Shown piece by piece: positions 7,189-15,114 of a stretch of DNA of 17,079 nucleotides. Position numbers and translations under genes: made by a program. The first letter of the stretch is position 1. Every line of letters starts with the position of its first letter. Under the pieces are notes generated by a model. The model ran no database searches and was not told the DNA's origin. It was given only the letters and a program-made list of their open reading frames with translations. Origin of the DNA: Gammaproteobacteria bacterium (GTDB taxonomy: Bacteria > Pseudomonadota > Gammaproteobacteria > DSM-16500); assembly GCA_021323555.1 (NCBI GenBank), contig JAJONP010000028.1, positions 1 through 17,079 of the forward strand, written 5' to 3'.

Positions 7189-7331
7189 CAGTATCTGACT
7201 TAACTCATCGTACAGTTACTGGCAATTTTTCAGAACGCTCCTCAAAATAACTTTTTATCACTAAATTCGAACGACAGACTCTGCTAGCAGACCATCAAAT
7301 TTATGATTTACAATTTTTCTTAAATCCTTAA
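7145..7331 (+). pseudogene. trmB: decayed trmB copy with large internal deletion
   Basis: The first 44 nt encode MHNNTSYRHVRSFVR, matching the start of the intact trmB at 9174. From 7191 the reading frame shifts and encodes VSDLTHRTVTGNFSERSSK, a TAA stop, then ITKFERQ and QIYDLQF, which parallels residues 185-230 of the intact protein (GNFSERSTGRP, ITKFEQQ, QIYDLRF). About 508 nt corresponding to 9218-9725 are missing, taking with them the SAM-binding and catalytic parts. The C-terminal portion is diverged from the intact copy (ADH versus ASR, ending NP versus NQLL), so this is not a very recent duplication. It cannot make a functional methyltransferase. Confidence 0.9.
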
Positions 7332-7464
7332 AACTTAACATATTGTTTATATTATCTTTTTAAAAATTCTGGCTATTAATAAATTAATTTAAAAAAGTAT
7401 ACTTTGTTAAAAATACAGAAAATTAATGAAATGTATATTCATAAGACATTAAAAATTAAAAAAC

Positions 7465-7470
7465 TATAAT
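7465..7470 (+). promoter_or_regulatory. candidate -10 element for the ATPase gene
   Basis: TATAAT lies 36 nt before the ATG at 7507, in the very AT-rich stretch 7332-7506 that follows the trmB remnant. No good -35 hexamer is seen. Nothing else was identified in this 175-bp stretch. Confidence 0.35.
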
Positions 7471-7506
7471 TGCATTAATTTATTTAAACTGCTATATTTA
7501 ATAGCC

Positions 7507-8943
7507 ATGAATATACCCAAACATGATCTACTATCAGCCCTCTCTCAATTTAATCCTTGGTGGAAAGGAGAATCGGCAATAGATGTTCCTTCTTGGCATA
7601 GAGCATCGTTCAAAGAATTATCTTTGTGGATTCATAACCCTCCTGCTCCTCGGGCAGTTTTTATATCAGGCGCAAGACAGGTTGGAAAAACTACCTTATT
7701 ACAACAAGCTATTATTCAATTACTCAAGAAAGGCGTACCTGCCGCCAATATTTTTTATGCGACATTTGACCACCCTATTATAAAACTCGCAACAATTGAT
7801 TTAGCACTTGAAGCATGGCGAGAGCGAGAACCGAAAACTAACGGAATTGAATATATTTTTTTAGATGAAGCACAAAATATTAGAGACTGGGGCACATGGA
7901 TTAAACATCAGGTCGATTTTAATAAGAACCGCCGGATTATTTTTACAGGTTCTTCCATACCGTTAACACACCAAGTACAAGAGTCAGGAGTAGGTCGGTG
8001 GCATACTATTTGTTTAACTACATTATCATTTTATGAATATCTTCATTTAAAACAATTGTCTCTTCCAAAACTCCCTCTACTTCATTCCTTAAATGATTTA
8101 TTTAATTGGCAAAAAAAAGATTTTTATCGCACAACAGAATTGGCTGCATCTTATGTCGGGCATTTCCATCATTATTTAATTCGTGGTGGCTTTCCTCAAG
8201 CTGCATTGGTTGAAAACATTCACTATGCACAACGTTTATTACGCGAAGATATTATTGACAAAGTTTTAAAGCGTGACATGACAGTTTTATTCGGCGTGCG
8301 TAGGGTTTTAGAGCTTGAAATGACATTTTTATATCTTTGTATGCACGATGGAGGATTGTTAGATATACCCAGTATTTGCAGCAATCTTAAAGTCGCTCAA
8401 CAAACAGTGAATCATTTTCTTGAGTTATTTGAAGCAACACACCTTATTTATCGTTTAAATCCATTTGGATATGGGAAAGAAATATTACGTGCAAAATATA
8501 AAGTTTATTTAGCAGATGCTGCCATAGCACCTGCTGTTTTACTCAAAGACAAAACGACTTTTTTAAATGATCCTCAAGCTTTAGGCATCGCGGTAGAGAC
8601 AGCTGTATTCAAGCATTTATACGCACGTTATTATTCCCAGAATTTGCGCCTCACCTACTGGCGCGATAAAAAAAACCAAGAAGTGGATTTAATAGCAGAA
8701 ATAGGTGAAAAAATAATGCCTTTTGAAGTAAAATATCGCTCACAACATACAGATGCTCGAGATCTTAAGAGTCTTATACAGCTTTGCCAGAATAAATCCT
8801 TAGACAGAGGTTATGTCATTACTAAATCATTAGACGATTTTGGTTCTTTGTTAATTCCTAATACTTGCATTAATATCATGCGCATTCCAGCACCATTATT
8901 TTGTTATTGGATGGGAAAAGCCGAATTACATAATGAGGAGTGA
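7507..8943 (+). CDS. AAA-family ATPase with C-terminal DUF4143 nuclease-like domain
   Basis: This 478-residue protein has an N-terminal P-loop ATPase: Walker A GARQVGKTT (55-63), Walker B FLDEAQ (118-123), the sensor-like IIFTGSS, and the LSFYEYL segment typical of this group. A winged-helix-like middle (about residues 270-320) is followed by DUF4143. Its end carries TYWRDKKNQEVDLI and PFEVKYR, so E392/D394 and E407-x-K409 form a PD-(D/E)xK-like site, as expected for the restriction-endonuclease-like fold predicted for DUF4143. This large family is widespread in bacteria and archaea; its function is unsettled, with links to mobile DNA and defence proposed. No Shine-Dalgarno is evident before the ATG. 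The gene lies exactly between the two copies of the metN/trmB junction, which points to acquisition together with that rearrangement. Confidence 0.88.
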   Translation: MNIPKHDLLSALSQFNPWWKGESAIDVPSWHRASFKELSLWIHNPPAPRAVFISGARQVGKTTLLQQAIIQLLKKGVPAANIFYATFDHPIIKLATIDLALEAWREREPKTNGIEYIFLDEAQNIRDWGTWIKHQVDFNKNRRIIFTGSSIPLTHQVQESGVGRWHTICLTTLSFYEYLHLKQLSLPKLPLLHSLNDLFNWQKKDFYRTTELAASYVGHFHHYLIRGGFPQAALVENIHYAQRLLREDIIDKVLKRDMTVLFGVRRVLELEMTFLYLCMHDGGLLDIPSICSNLKVAQQTVNHFLELFEATHLIYRLNPFGYGKEILRAKYKVYLADAAIAPAVLLKDKTTFLNDPQALGIAVETAVFKHLYARYYSQNLRLTYWRDKKNQEVDLIAEIGEKIMPFEVKYRSQHTDARDLKSLIQLCQNKSLDRGYVITKSLDDFGSLLIPNTCINIMRIPAPLFCYWMGKAELHNEE

Positions 8944-8944
8944 G

Positions 8945-9019
8945 AACCCTTGCTGCTCTAGAGGGAATTTTTAGGATTTTCGCTCTTTGTGTTGTCAGCG
9001 AACTGAGCAGCAGTGGGTT
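8945..9019. repeat. imperfect inverted repeat downstream of the ATPase gene
   Basis: AACCC-tt-GCTGCTC (8945-8958) pairs with GAGCAGC-agt-GGGTT (9005-9019), giving 12 paired bases interrupted by a small bulge around a 46-nt loop. It starts 2 nt after the ATPase stop. The loop is too long for a normal intrinsic terminator and no T-run follows the right arm. It may be an element end or a remnant; nothing else was recognised in 9020-9098. Confidence 0.4.
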
Positions 9020-9098
9020 GTACGCGAATTTCAACTTTTATAATCTTTTCATTTTAGTGATTAACTTTAATTATAAATGAGTATAGTCGAATACTTTG

Positions 9099-9140
9099 TG
9101 GCATGATATAGTGCTTTTGAATATGTTGTAAGCCAATCAT
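9099..9140 (-). pseudogene. metN: 5' stub of a second metN
   Basis: Read on the minus strand, this encodes MIGLQHIQKHYIMP, matching the N-terminus MIVLEHIHKHYTTP of the intact metN. After that the similarity stops and the frame meets a stop within about 15 further codons. Five of the six base differences change the amino acid, as expected of a fragment no longer under selection as metN. It is the reciprocal relic to the broken trmB at 7145-7331. Confidence 0.82.
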
Positions 9141-9217
9141 AAAAATACCATGAATAAAATAATTTTATAAAAAATGCATAATAATACATCACACCGCCGT
9201 ATCCGTAGTTTTGTGCG
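9100..9217. repeat. right copy of the duplicated metN/trmB junction
   Basis: This is the partner of 7071-7188, in the same orientation, with its first base 2,029 bp from that of the left copy. The inter-start spacer 9141-9173 is identical to 7112-7144. Homology to the left copy resumes at 9726-9872, the 3' end of trmB. Confidence 0.92.
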
Positions 9218-9872
9218 TCGCGATAGCCGAATAACCGAGGCACAACAACAAGCTTTAAAAACCTTATGGCCTCAGTTTGGTTTAAATATGGCTGATGGCT
9301 TTATCAATTTTGCTACTGTTTTTCAAAGAAAAGCGCCGATTCTTTTAGAAATTGGCTTTGGGTCAGGCCATTCTCTTTTAGCTGCAGCGATTGCTCAGCC
9401 TGAGAAAAATTTTATTGGTATTGAAACCCATAAGCCAGGTGTTGGAACGTTATTATTAAATATCCAAGCAAATAAAACACAGAATATCCGCATTTATAAT
9501 AACGATGCAGTTGAAGTATTGACCCATTGCATCCCTCTTAAAAGTCTTCACACTTTACAACTTTTTTTTCCAGACCCTTGGCCTAAGCGACGACATCATA
9601 AAAGGCGTTTAATTCAAACAGAGTTTGTAAAATTACTTCTTACTAAATTAGAACCTAACGGCGAATTACATTTAGCCACTGATTGGCAAGATTATGCGAT
9701 TGAGATGATGAAAGTGTTATCCCATATACCTGAATTAACTAATCTTGCAGGTACTGGCAATTTTTCAGAACGTTCCACGGGACGGCCTATTATCACTAAA
9801 TTTGAACAGCAAGCTCAGCGAGCAAGTCGTCAGATTTATGATCTGCGATTTTCCTTGAATCAACTTTTATAA
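9174..9872 (+). CDS. trmB: tRNA (guanine46-N7)-methyltransferase
   Basis: TrmB adds the m7G46 modification in the variable loop of tRNAs using S-adenosylmethionine. The 232-residue protein (E. coli 239) contains the SAM site LEIGFGSGHS (58-67), GIETHKPGVG, the family hallmark FFPDPWPKRRHHKRRL with Asp134, ATDWQDYA, and the C-terminal GNFSERSTGRPIITKFE that contributes to substrate binding. The start is fixed by match to the decayed copy at 7145. No Shine-Dalgarno precedes it; the upstream sequence is an A/T tract identical in both copies. The neighbour on the right is convergent and ends 11 nt away, so it is probably transcribed alone. It is the only intact trmB in the window. Confidence 0.97.
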   Translation: MHNNTSHRRIRSFVRRDSRITEAQQQALKTLWPQFGLNMADGFINFATVFQRKAPILLEIGFGSGHSLLAAAIAQPEKNFIGIETHKPGVGTLLLNIQANKTQNIRIYNNDAVEVLTHCIPLKSLHTLQLFFPDPWPKRRHHKRRLIQTEFVKLLLTKLEPNGELHLATDWQDYAIEMMKVLSHIPELTNLAGTGNFSERSTGRPIITKFEQQAQRASRQIYDLRFSLNQLL

Positions 9873-9883
9873 AAGTAGATGTT

Positions 9884-10660
9884 TTATAGCGTAGGCGTAG
9901 CCGAAACCTCTTTCTTTACTTCTTCCTTATCCTCATTCGGGGCGATGTCACTATTATGACTCAAAACTCTTCCTAATGAAGCAGCAACCAAGCCGCCGGA
10001 AGATAGGCGTGGGACTTCTTGTACTCCTGCTTCGCGATTTTTTCTTGCTCCTTCAATTGCTTGCTGCAACCTTTCGCGTTGGTTTGTAAATCGATCATGC
10101 CTGCTATCAGAACTATCATGGTCAGATAGCACACAAGATGTAAGCTCTCCTGCTTCTGCAAATTTGATTAACATCTCGAACAATGCTTCTGAAAGCGGGG
10201 ACCATTTTAGCTGTATTGAATGTAAATTCGGGTTTTTTTCCTTAGCCAGAGCAACCAATCGTAAAAGTTGGCTATGGCGTTCTTTATTCCTATGATGAAA
10301 ATTCGAATCTAAACACAAAGCTGATAGGGTTGTAGAATTATTTAAAACTTCCTCTAATTCTTCAAAAGACAGTGAACTATTCATAACCCATAGTGAAGTA
10401 GGGCGTAATGCCATTTGCCTGATAATGTCAGGTAACGTCATGACTGCTGTCCCAACAGGGTTTCCTGTATGTATCCGGCTATCAACTATGACCGTTTGCC
10501 CTCCCTCCTGAATCTTCTTTAGAAAGTAAGTCTTTCCTCTGTTATCAGTAAATTCGTAATCAGGAGTAAATTCATAACCCATATTAAGCGCGTGATAATC
10601 TGCATAATCCTTGTCAGAATAACCAGCTAAACAAGTTTCTACTAATAGAGCCCAAGGCAT
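9884..10660 (-). CDS. unrecognised leucine-rich protein, candidate Dot/Icm effector
   Basis: I do not recognise this 258-residue protein. Residues about 90-180 contain leucine-patterned strand/helix units (SLWVMNSSLSFEELEEVL, LSALCLDSNF, NLHSIQLKWSPLSEALFEML, ELTSCVLSD) that resemble ribonuclease-inhibitor-like leucine-rich repeats. The rest is hydrophilic, with no signal peptide. The C-terminus NEDKEEVKKEVSATPTL places a glutamate block at positions -8 to -16 before a short Ser/Thr tail, the E-block layout known from Legionella Dot/Icm substrates. The start is firm: AAAGGAGGTG (10674-10665) lies 5 nt before the ATG. It converges on trmB with an 11-nt gap and is divergent from carA across 209 bp. 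Effector status is inference from the tail and the repeat type. Confidence 0.8.
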   Translation of the reverse strand: MPWALLVETCLAGYSDKDYADYHALNMGYEFTPDYEFTDNRGKTYFLKKIQEGGQTVIVDSRIHTGNPVGTAVMTLPDIIRQMALRPTSLWVMNSSLSFEELEEVLNNSTTLSALCLDSNFHHRNKERHSQLLRLVALAKEKNPNLHSIQLKWSPLSEALFEMLIKFAEAGELTSCVLSDHDSSDSRHDRFTNQRERLQQAIEGARKNREAGVQEVPRLSSGGLVAASLGRVLSHNSDIAPNEDKEEVKKEVSATPTL

Positions 10661-10817
10661 AGAACACCTCCTTTAACTGTATATATAATTTGGATGTCAC
10701 ATTTTTAACTTTTATGTAAAATATACTTCGCCTCAATCTATGTCAATAAAATTTAGAAGATGGAACATAATTGTTAATATATTTTATATTCAAAAAATAA
10801 TGATTTACTAACACCCC

Positions 10818-10846
10818 TTAATAATGCTAAAAATGCCCATTATAAT
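10818..10846 (+). promoter_or_regulatory. candidate sigma-70 promoter for carA-carB-bla
   Basis: The -35 TTAATA (10818-10823, 4 of 6 to consensus) and the -10 TATAAT (10841-10846) are spaced by 17 nt, ending 23 nt before the carA ATG. No PyrR-type attenuator or hairpin leader fits in so short a leader. The rest of 10661-10869 is AT-rich and holds only the upstream region of the divergent gene. Confidence 0.55.
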
Positions 10847-10869
10847 TTGATAAAGAATCTGTAAATACT

Positions 10870-11925
10870 ATGCAACTGATACCAGCCCAATTGATACTCG
10901 AGACTGGGGAGGTCTTTTACGGCCAGGCACCTGCCAGTCAGGCGGGATGCTATTTTGGTGAAGTGGTTTTTAATACAGGCATGGCAGGCTATCTTGAATC
11001 TTTAACTGACCCTTCTTATTCAGGACAAATTCTTGCATTTACTTATCCTTTGATTGGCAATTATGGCGTCTCTTCCCCTGCTACATGGGAATCAACCAAA
11101 AGCCATGTCAGTGGTGTTGTCATGTCTGAGCTAGCGCTTTGTTATTCCAATTACACAGCAGAATTTTCTTTAGGTGATTGGTTGTTACAACAGAAAATTC
11201 CCTGCCTGATGGGTGTAGATACTCGCGCACTGACCAAACGCTTAAGAATGCGTGGTGTCATTCCAGGCGCCATTACTCCACTGCATCATGTTCCTCAACA
11301 ATTTGAAGATTTTGCAAAGACTGATTGGGTTAAAAAAGTCTCTGTCAAAGAACCTACTCTTTACGGCTCAGGCGAAAAATTAATTATAGCGATTGACTGT
11401 GGGATGAAAGAGAATATTATTCGTTGTTTATTAAATTATCCTGTCCGAATAAAACGCGTACCTCATGATTATGACTTTACGGATGAACCGTTTGATGCAG
11501 TCTTTATTTCAAATGGCCCTGGCGACCCTGTTCATTGCCAAGAAACTATTCGGATTTTACAAAAAGCATTAGCAAAAAAGAAGCCGACTTTTGGTATTTG
11601 CTTAGGCACTCAATTAATGGCATTAGCGGTCGGTGCTAAAACCTATAAACTGCCCTTTGGCCATCGTGCGCAAAACCAACCTTGTATGGAAGTGATGACA
11701 AAACGCTGTTATCTCACTTCACAAAACCATAGTTATGCCGTTGATGAAACAACCTTACCGAGCGACTGGCGTGTTAATTTTCGCAATTTGAATGATCAAA
11801 GTGTAGAAGGCATTGAGCACACAGAATTGCCGTTTTTTGCTGTGCAATTTCACCCTGAAGCAGCCCCAGGTCCTCTTGATTCTACTGGGCTGTTTCAAAA
11901 GTTTTATGATTTGATCAATACTTAA
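10870..11925 (+). CDS. carA: carbamoyl-phosphate synthase small (glutaminase) subunit
   Basis: CarA is the class I glutamine amidotransferase subunit that releases ammonia from glutamine for CarB, feeding pyrimidine and arginine synthesis. The N-terminal CPSase domain shows GEVVFNTGMAGYLESLTDPSYSGQI. The glutaminase domain has the nucleophile Cys244 in FGICLGTQ and the His328/Glu330 pair in QFHPEA. The nucleophile elbow reads GTQ where E. coli has GHQ, and FGHRAQNQPC replaces FGHHGGNHPV. At 351 residues it is shorter than E. coli CarA (382). These features fit a lineage other than the enterobacterial one and agree with the unusual CarB. Only 7 nt separate it from carB. The Shine-Dalgarno is weak (AGAAT about 11 nt upstream). 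Confidence 0.96.
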   Translation: MQLIPAQLILETGEVFYGQAPASQAGCYFGEVVFNTGMAGYLESLTDPSYSGQILAFTYPLIGNYGVSSPATWESTKSHVSGVVMSELALCYSNYTAEFSLGDWLLQQKIPCLMGVDTRALTKRLRMRGVIPGAITPLHHVPQQFEDFAKTDWVKKVSVKEPTLYGSGEKLIIAIDCGMKENIIRCLLNYPVRIKRVPHDYDFTDEPFDAVFISNGPGDPVHCQETIRILQKALAKKKPTFGICLGTQLMALAVGAKTYKLPFGHRAQNQPCMEVMTKRCYLTSQNHSYAVDETTLPSDWRVNFRNLNDQSVEGIEHTELPFFAVQFHPEAAPGPLDSTGLFQKFYDLINT

Positions 11926-11932
11926 GGTAAAT

Positions 11933-14900
11933 ATGCAATTTAAAGGTAAAAAAATTCTTATTCTCGGTTCAGGCGGCTTGCGAATTGGACAAGCAGGTGA
12001 ATTTGATTACTCTGGGTCACAAGCTATTAAAGCTGTTAAAGAAGCTGGCATCAAAACAGTATTAGTTAATCCTAATATTGCAACCGTTCAAACAGACGAG
12101 AACATGGCAGAGGAAGTGTATCTGCAACCTCTCAATCCTGACGTGGTCACACAAATTATTGAAAAAGAAAAACCTGATGGTATTTTTCTGGGTTTTGGCG
12201 GGCAAACGGCTTTGAATCTGGGTTTGGCGCTCGAAAAAGCAGGCGTATTTGCAAAATATAATATTACTGTCTTAGGTACAAGTACGGCATCTATCCGTCA
12301 AACAGAAGACCGTGAATTATTTAAAAACGCTCTTGAAAGTATTGGTATTCAATCCCCTATCAGTCTTTGCGTCACCACAGTAGACGCTGCATTGGAAGCG
12401 GCTGATAAAATTGGTTATCCCATTATGATGCGTGCAGGATTTTCCTTAGGCGGCTTGGGTTCTGGAAAAATTGCAACACCAAAAGAATTAGCCAAGCGCG
12501 CTACGGAATCTCTCGCGATTGTTTCGCAAATTTTAATTGAGGAATATCTCTTAGGTTGGAAAGAATACGAATACGAAATTGTGCGTGATCACGCAGGTAA
12601 TGCCCTCACCATTTGTAATATGGAAAATTTAGACCCTATGGGGGTGCATACGGGTGAAAGTATTGTAGTTGCACCGGCGCAAACATTAACAAATCGTGAA
12701 CACCAACATTTGCGTAATATGGCTCTTCAGGTCGCGCATCTCTTTAAAATAGTAGGTGAATGTAATATTCAATTTGCTATTCATCCTACCACGGGGGATT
12801 ACCGTGCCATTGAAGTGAATGCGCGTTTGTCACGTTCAAGCGCCTTGGCCTCGAAAGCGACAGGTTACCCCCTTGCATTTGTCGCTGCTAAATTAGCATT
12901 AGGCTCATTACTCTCTGACATTAAAAACAGCGTGACGCAAACCACGTGCGCCTTCTTTGAGCCTGCACTGGATTATATTGTCGTTAAGATTCCACGCTGG
13001 GATACGCATAAATTAAAAGCTGCGGATCGTACAATTGGCAGTGAAATGAAAAGTGTCGGTGAAGTGATGAGCATCGGCCGTTCATTTCCTGAAGCGCTAC
13101 AAAAAGCGGTGGGTATGTTGAATATTGGCGCTTCTTGCTTAAGTGATTATCCGAAAAAAATAGAGGATCCACGGAATGAAATTGAATATCCAACGGATAG
13201 GCGTTTATTCGCTCTCTATCAATTTTTCATGCAAGGTGGTGTAGTGGAGGAAGCACACAGTCTAAGTAAAATTGATATTTGGTTTTTATATCCTATTTGG
13301 CATATTACCCAGCTTGAAAAACAATTAAAAAAAGAAAAATTAACGCCCGCACTTTTACGTAGCGCTAAGCAAGCGGGTTTCTCTGACAAAGCCATTGGTC
13401 ATTTTACGCAACAAACAGAACAAGCAATACGTGAATTAAGAATTGCTTCCAACATCATTCCTTATGTTAAACAAATTGATACATTAGCAGGCGAATGCGC
13501 AGCGCAAACCAATTATCTTTATATGACGTATCATGGAGTTGAACATGATGTTGGACCTTCAACAGAACGCCCTCAGTTAGTTTTAGGGTCAGGCCCTTAT
13601 GCGATTGGTTCTTCAGTAGAATTTGACTGGTGCGCTGTGAATACACTGCGTACTTTACGAAAAATTAATAAAAAAGCTATTTTAATTAACTCTAATCCAG
13701 AAACCGTATCGACAGATTATGATGAATCAGATCGTCTTTACTTTGAGCAGCTTTCATTCGAGCGGGTGCAAGATATTGCCGATTTTGAAAAACCTCAAGG
13801 TATTATTGTGTCTGTGGGTGGACAAGTCGCAAATAATCTAGCGATTCCATTAGCAACAGCAGGTTATCACCTGTGGGGCACATCAGCACAATCGATTGAC
13901 CAAGCTGAGGACCGCGAGAAATTTTCTGATTTGCTGAATCAATTAGGTATTGACCAACCCGAATGGGTACGTGTAACTGATTTGGAGAATGCGAAAGAAT
14001 TCGCGCATCGCGTGGGTTACCCTGTTTTAATTCGACCTTCTTATATCCTCTCAGGTTCCGCTATGAATGTAGCTCACGATGATAGTTCATTAGAGCAATA
14101 TTTACAGCAAGCAGCCGCTGTATCTAAAGAACATCCTGTAGTCATGTCAAAATTTATTTTGGATGGCAAAGAATTAGAAATAGATGGCGTGGCTAATCAA
14201 GGTCGCATCATTATTGAAGCTATTACTGAACATATTGAAAATGCGGGCGTACATTCAGGCGATGCAACACTTGTTATTCCGCCGCAACATTTATATTTAG
14301 AAACTATACGTCGCACAAAAAAAATTACGCATCGAATTGCAGCCGCACTTGATATCACAGGGCCTTTTAATATTCAATTTATTGCCAAGCATAATAATAT
14401 TCAAGTGATTGAATGTAATTTGCGTGCTTCGCGTTCTTTTCCTTTTGTCTCTAAGGCGACAAATTATAACTTTATTGAGATAGCCACTGAAGTGATGCTG
14501 AATAAATATACTCCTGCACGTTATGAAACCCTTGAGCTAGATTATGTAGGCGTTAAAGCTCCGCAATTTTCTTATAATCGCTTAAAAGGTGCCGACCCTG
14601 TTGCGCATGTAGAAATGGCTTCCACAGGCGAAGTCGCTTGCCTAGGCGAAAATCTTTATGATGCGTATTGGCGTGCATGGCTTGCCACAGAACAAAATTT
14701 AGCAGGCAAACGTATATTAATTTCTATCGCTGATGCGCATAAACATAAAATATTAGCGTATCTACAAACATTAGAAGAACAAGGTTGGCAAATTTACAGC
14801 ACAGGCGGCACACATTCTTATTTATCTAAAAATGGTGTAGGATCTTATTTTGTTTACAAAGCCAGTGAAAAAGTAGAGCCCAATATTCGCACTGTAATCG

Positions 14901-15112
14901 CTAATCGCACTATTGATTTAATTATTAATATTCCAACACACCGAGGCTCTGAATTAAAAACAGATGGGTTTATTATTCGCCGCACTGCGATTGATCATCA
15001 TATTCCGTTGATTACTAATATACAAAGCGCGCAAATTATTTTACCTTGTCTGATTGAATTTACTAATAAAAGTCTACCTGTTTATTCGTGGCGAGAAATC
15101 GTGAGACACTGA
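11933..15112 (+). CDS. carB: carbamoyl-phosphate synthase large subunit, Bacteroidetes/eukaryote-like
   Basis: CarB makes carbamoyl phosphate from ammonia, bicarbonate and two ATP. The 1,059-residue protein has two ATP-grasp halves starting at ILGSGGLRIGQAGEFDYSG (about residue 10) and VLGSGPYAIGSSVEFDW (about 549), an oligomerisation region between them, and a C-terminal MGS-like allosteric domain from about 924 (KRILISIADAHKHKI, YSTGGTHSYL). Segments such as NMENLDPMGVHTGESIVVAP, NARLSRSSALASKATGYPL, AFFEPALDYIVVKIPRWD, KQIDTLAGECAAQTNYLY and AAAVSKEHPVVMSKFI match, from memory, the CAD/CPS1 and Bacteroidetes type more closely than E. coli CarB (which has SIENFDAMGIHTGDSI and ASFEPSIDYVVTKIPRF). 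All catalytic motifs appear intact. It overlaps nothing and stops 2 nt before the beta-lactamase ATG. Confidence 0.97.
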   Translation: MQFKGKKILILGSGGLRIGQAGEFDYSGSQAIKAVKEAGIKTVLVNPNIATVQTDENMAEEVYLQPLNPDVVTQIIEKEKPDGIFLGFGGQTALNLGLALEKAGVFAKYNITVLGTSTASIRQTEDRELFKNALESIGIQSPISLCVTTVDAALEAADKIGYPIMMRAGFSLGGLGSGKIATPKELAKRATESLAIVSQILIEEYLLGWKEYEYEIVRDHAGNALTICNMENLDPMGVHTGESIVVAPAQTLTNREHQHLRNMALQVAHLFKIVGECNIQFAIHPTTGDYRAIEVNARLSRSSALASKATGYPLAFVAAKLALGSLLSDIKNSVTQTTCAFFEPALDYIVVKIPRWDTHKLKAADRTIGSEMKSVGEVMSIGRSFPEALQKAVGMLNIGASCLSDYPKKIEDPRNEIEYPTDRRLFALYQFFMQGGVVEEAHSLSKIDIWFLYPIWHITQLEKQLKKEKLTPALLRSAKQAGFSDKAIGHFTQQTEQAIRELRIASNIIPYVKQIDTLAGECAAQTNYLYMTYHGVEHDVGPSTERPQLVLGSGPYAIGSSVEFDWCAVNTLRTLRKINKKAILINSNPETVSTDYDESDRLYFEQLSFERVQDIADFEKPQGIIVSVGGQVANNLAIPLATAGYHLWGTSAQSIDQAEDREKFSDLLNQLGIDQPEWVRVTDLENAKEFAHRVGYPVLIRPSYILSGSAMNVAHDDSSLEQYLQQAAAVSKEHPVVMSKFILDGKELEIDGVANQGRIIIEAITEHIENAGVHSGDATLVIPPQHLYLETIRRTKKITHRIAAALDITGPFNIQFIAKHNNIQVIECNLRASRSFPFVSKATNYNFIEIATEVMLNKYTPARYETLELDYVGVKAPQFSYNRLKGADPVAHVEMASTGEVACLGENLYDAYWRAWLATEQNLAGKRILISIADAHKHKILAYLQTLEEQGWQIYSTGGTHSYLSKNGVGSYFVYKASEKVEPNIRTVIANRTIDLIINIPTHRGSELKTDGFIIRRTAIDHHIPLITNIQSAQIILPCLIEFTNKSLPVYSWREIVRH

Positions 15113-15114
15113 GC

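Noticed and set aside
9149..9169. Six-codon ORF (MNKIIL) just before trmB, identical before the broken copy, as a leader peptide
   Set aside because: It is very short, has no ribosome-binding site, and consists of A/T-rich codons expected by chance. Its conservation is explained by the identity of the whole spacer.
9863..9876. Perfect palindrome ACTTTTATAAAAGT at the end of trmB as a bidirectional terminator
   Set aside because: It has no loop and is wholly A/T apart from its outermost C/G pairs, so it would not form a stable terminator hairpin; likely chance in AT-rich DNA.
10817..10825. CTTAATAAT resembling the Legionella PmrA box (CTTAATATT) between the effector-like gene and carA
   Set aside because: It is a single near-match in AT-rich DNA, overlaps the likely carA -35, and lies about 157 bp upstream of the effector-like gene. 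Not specific enough to call.
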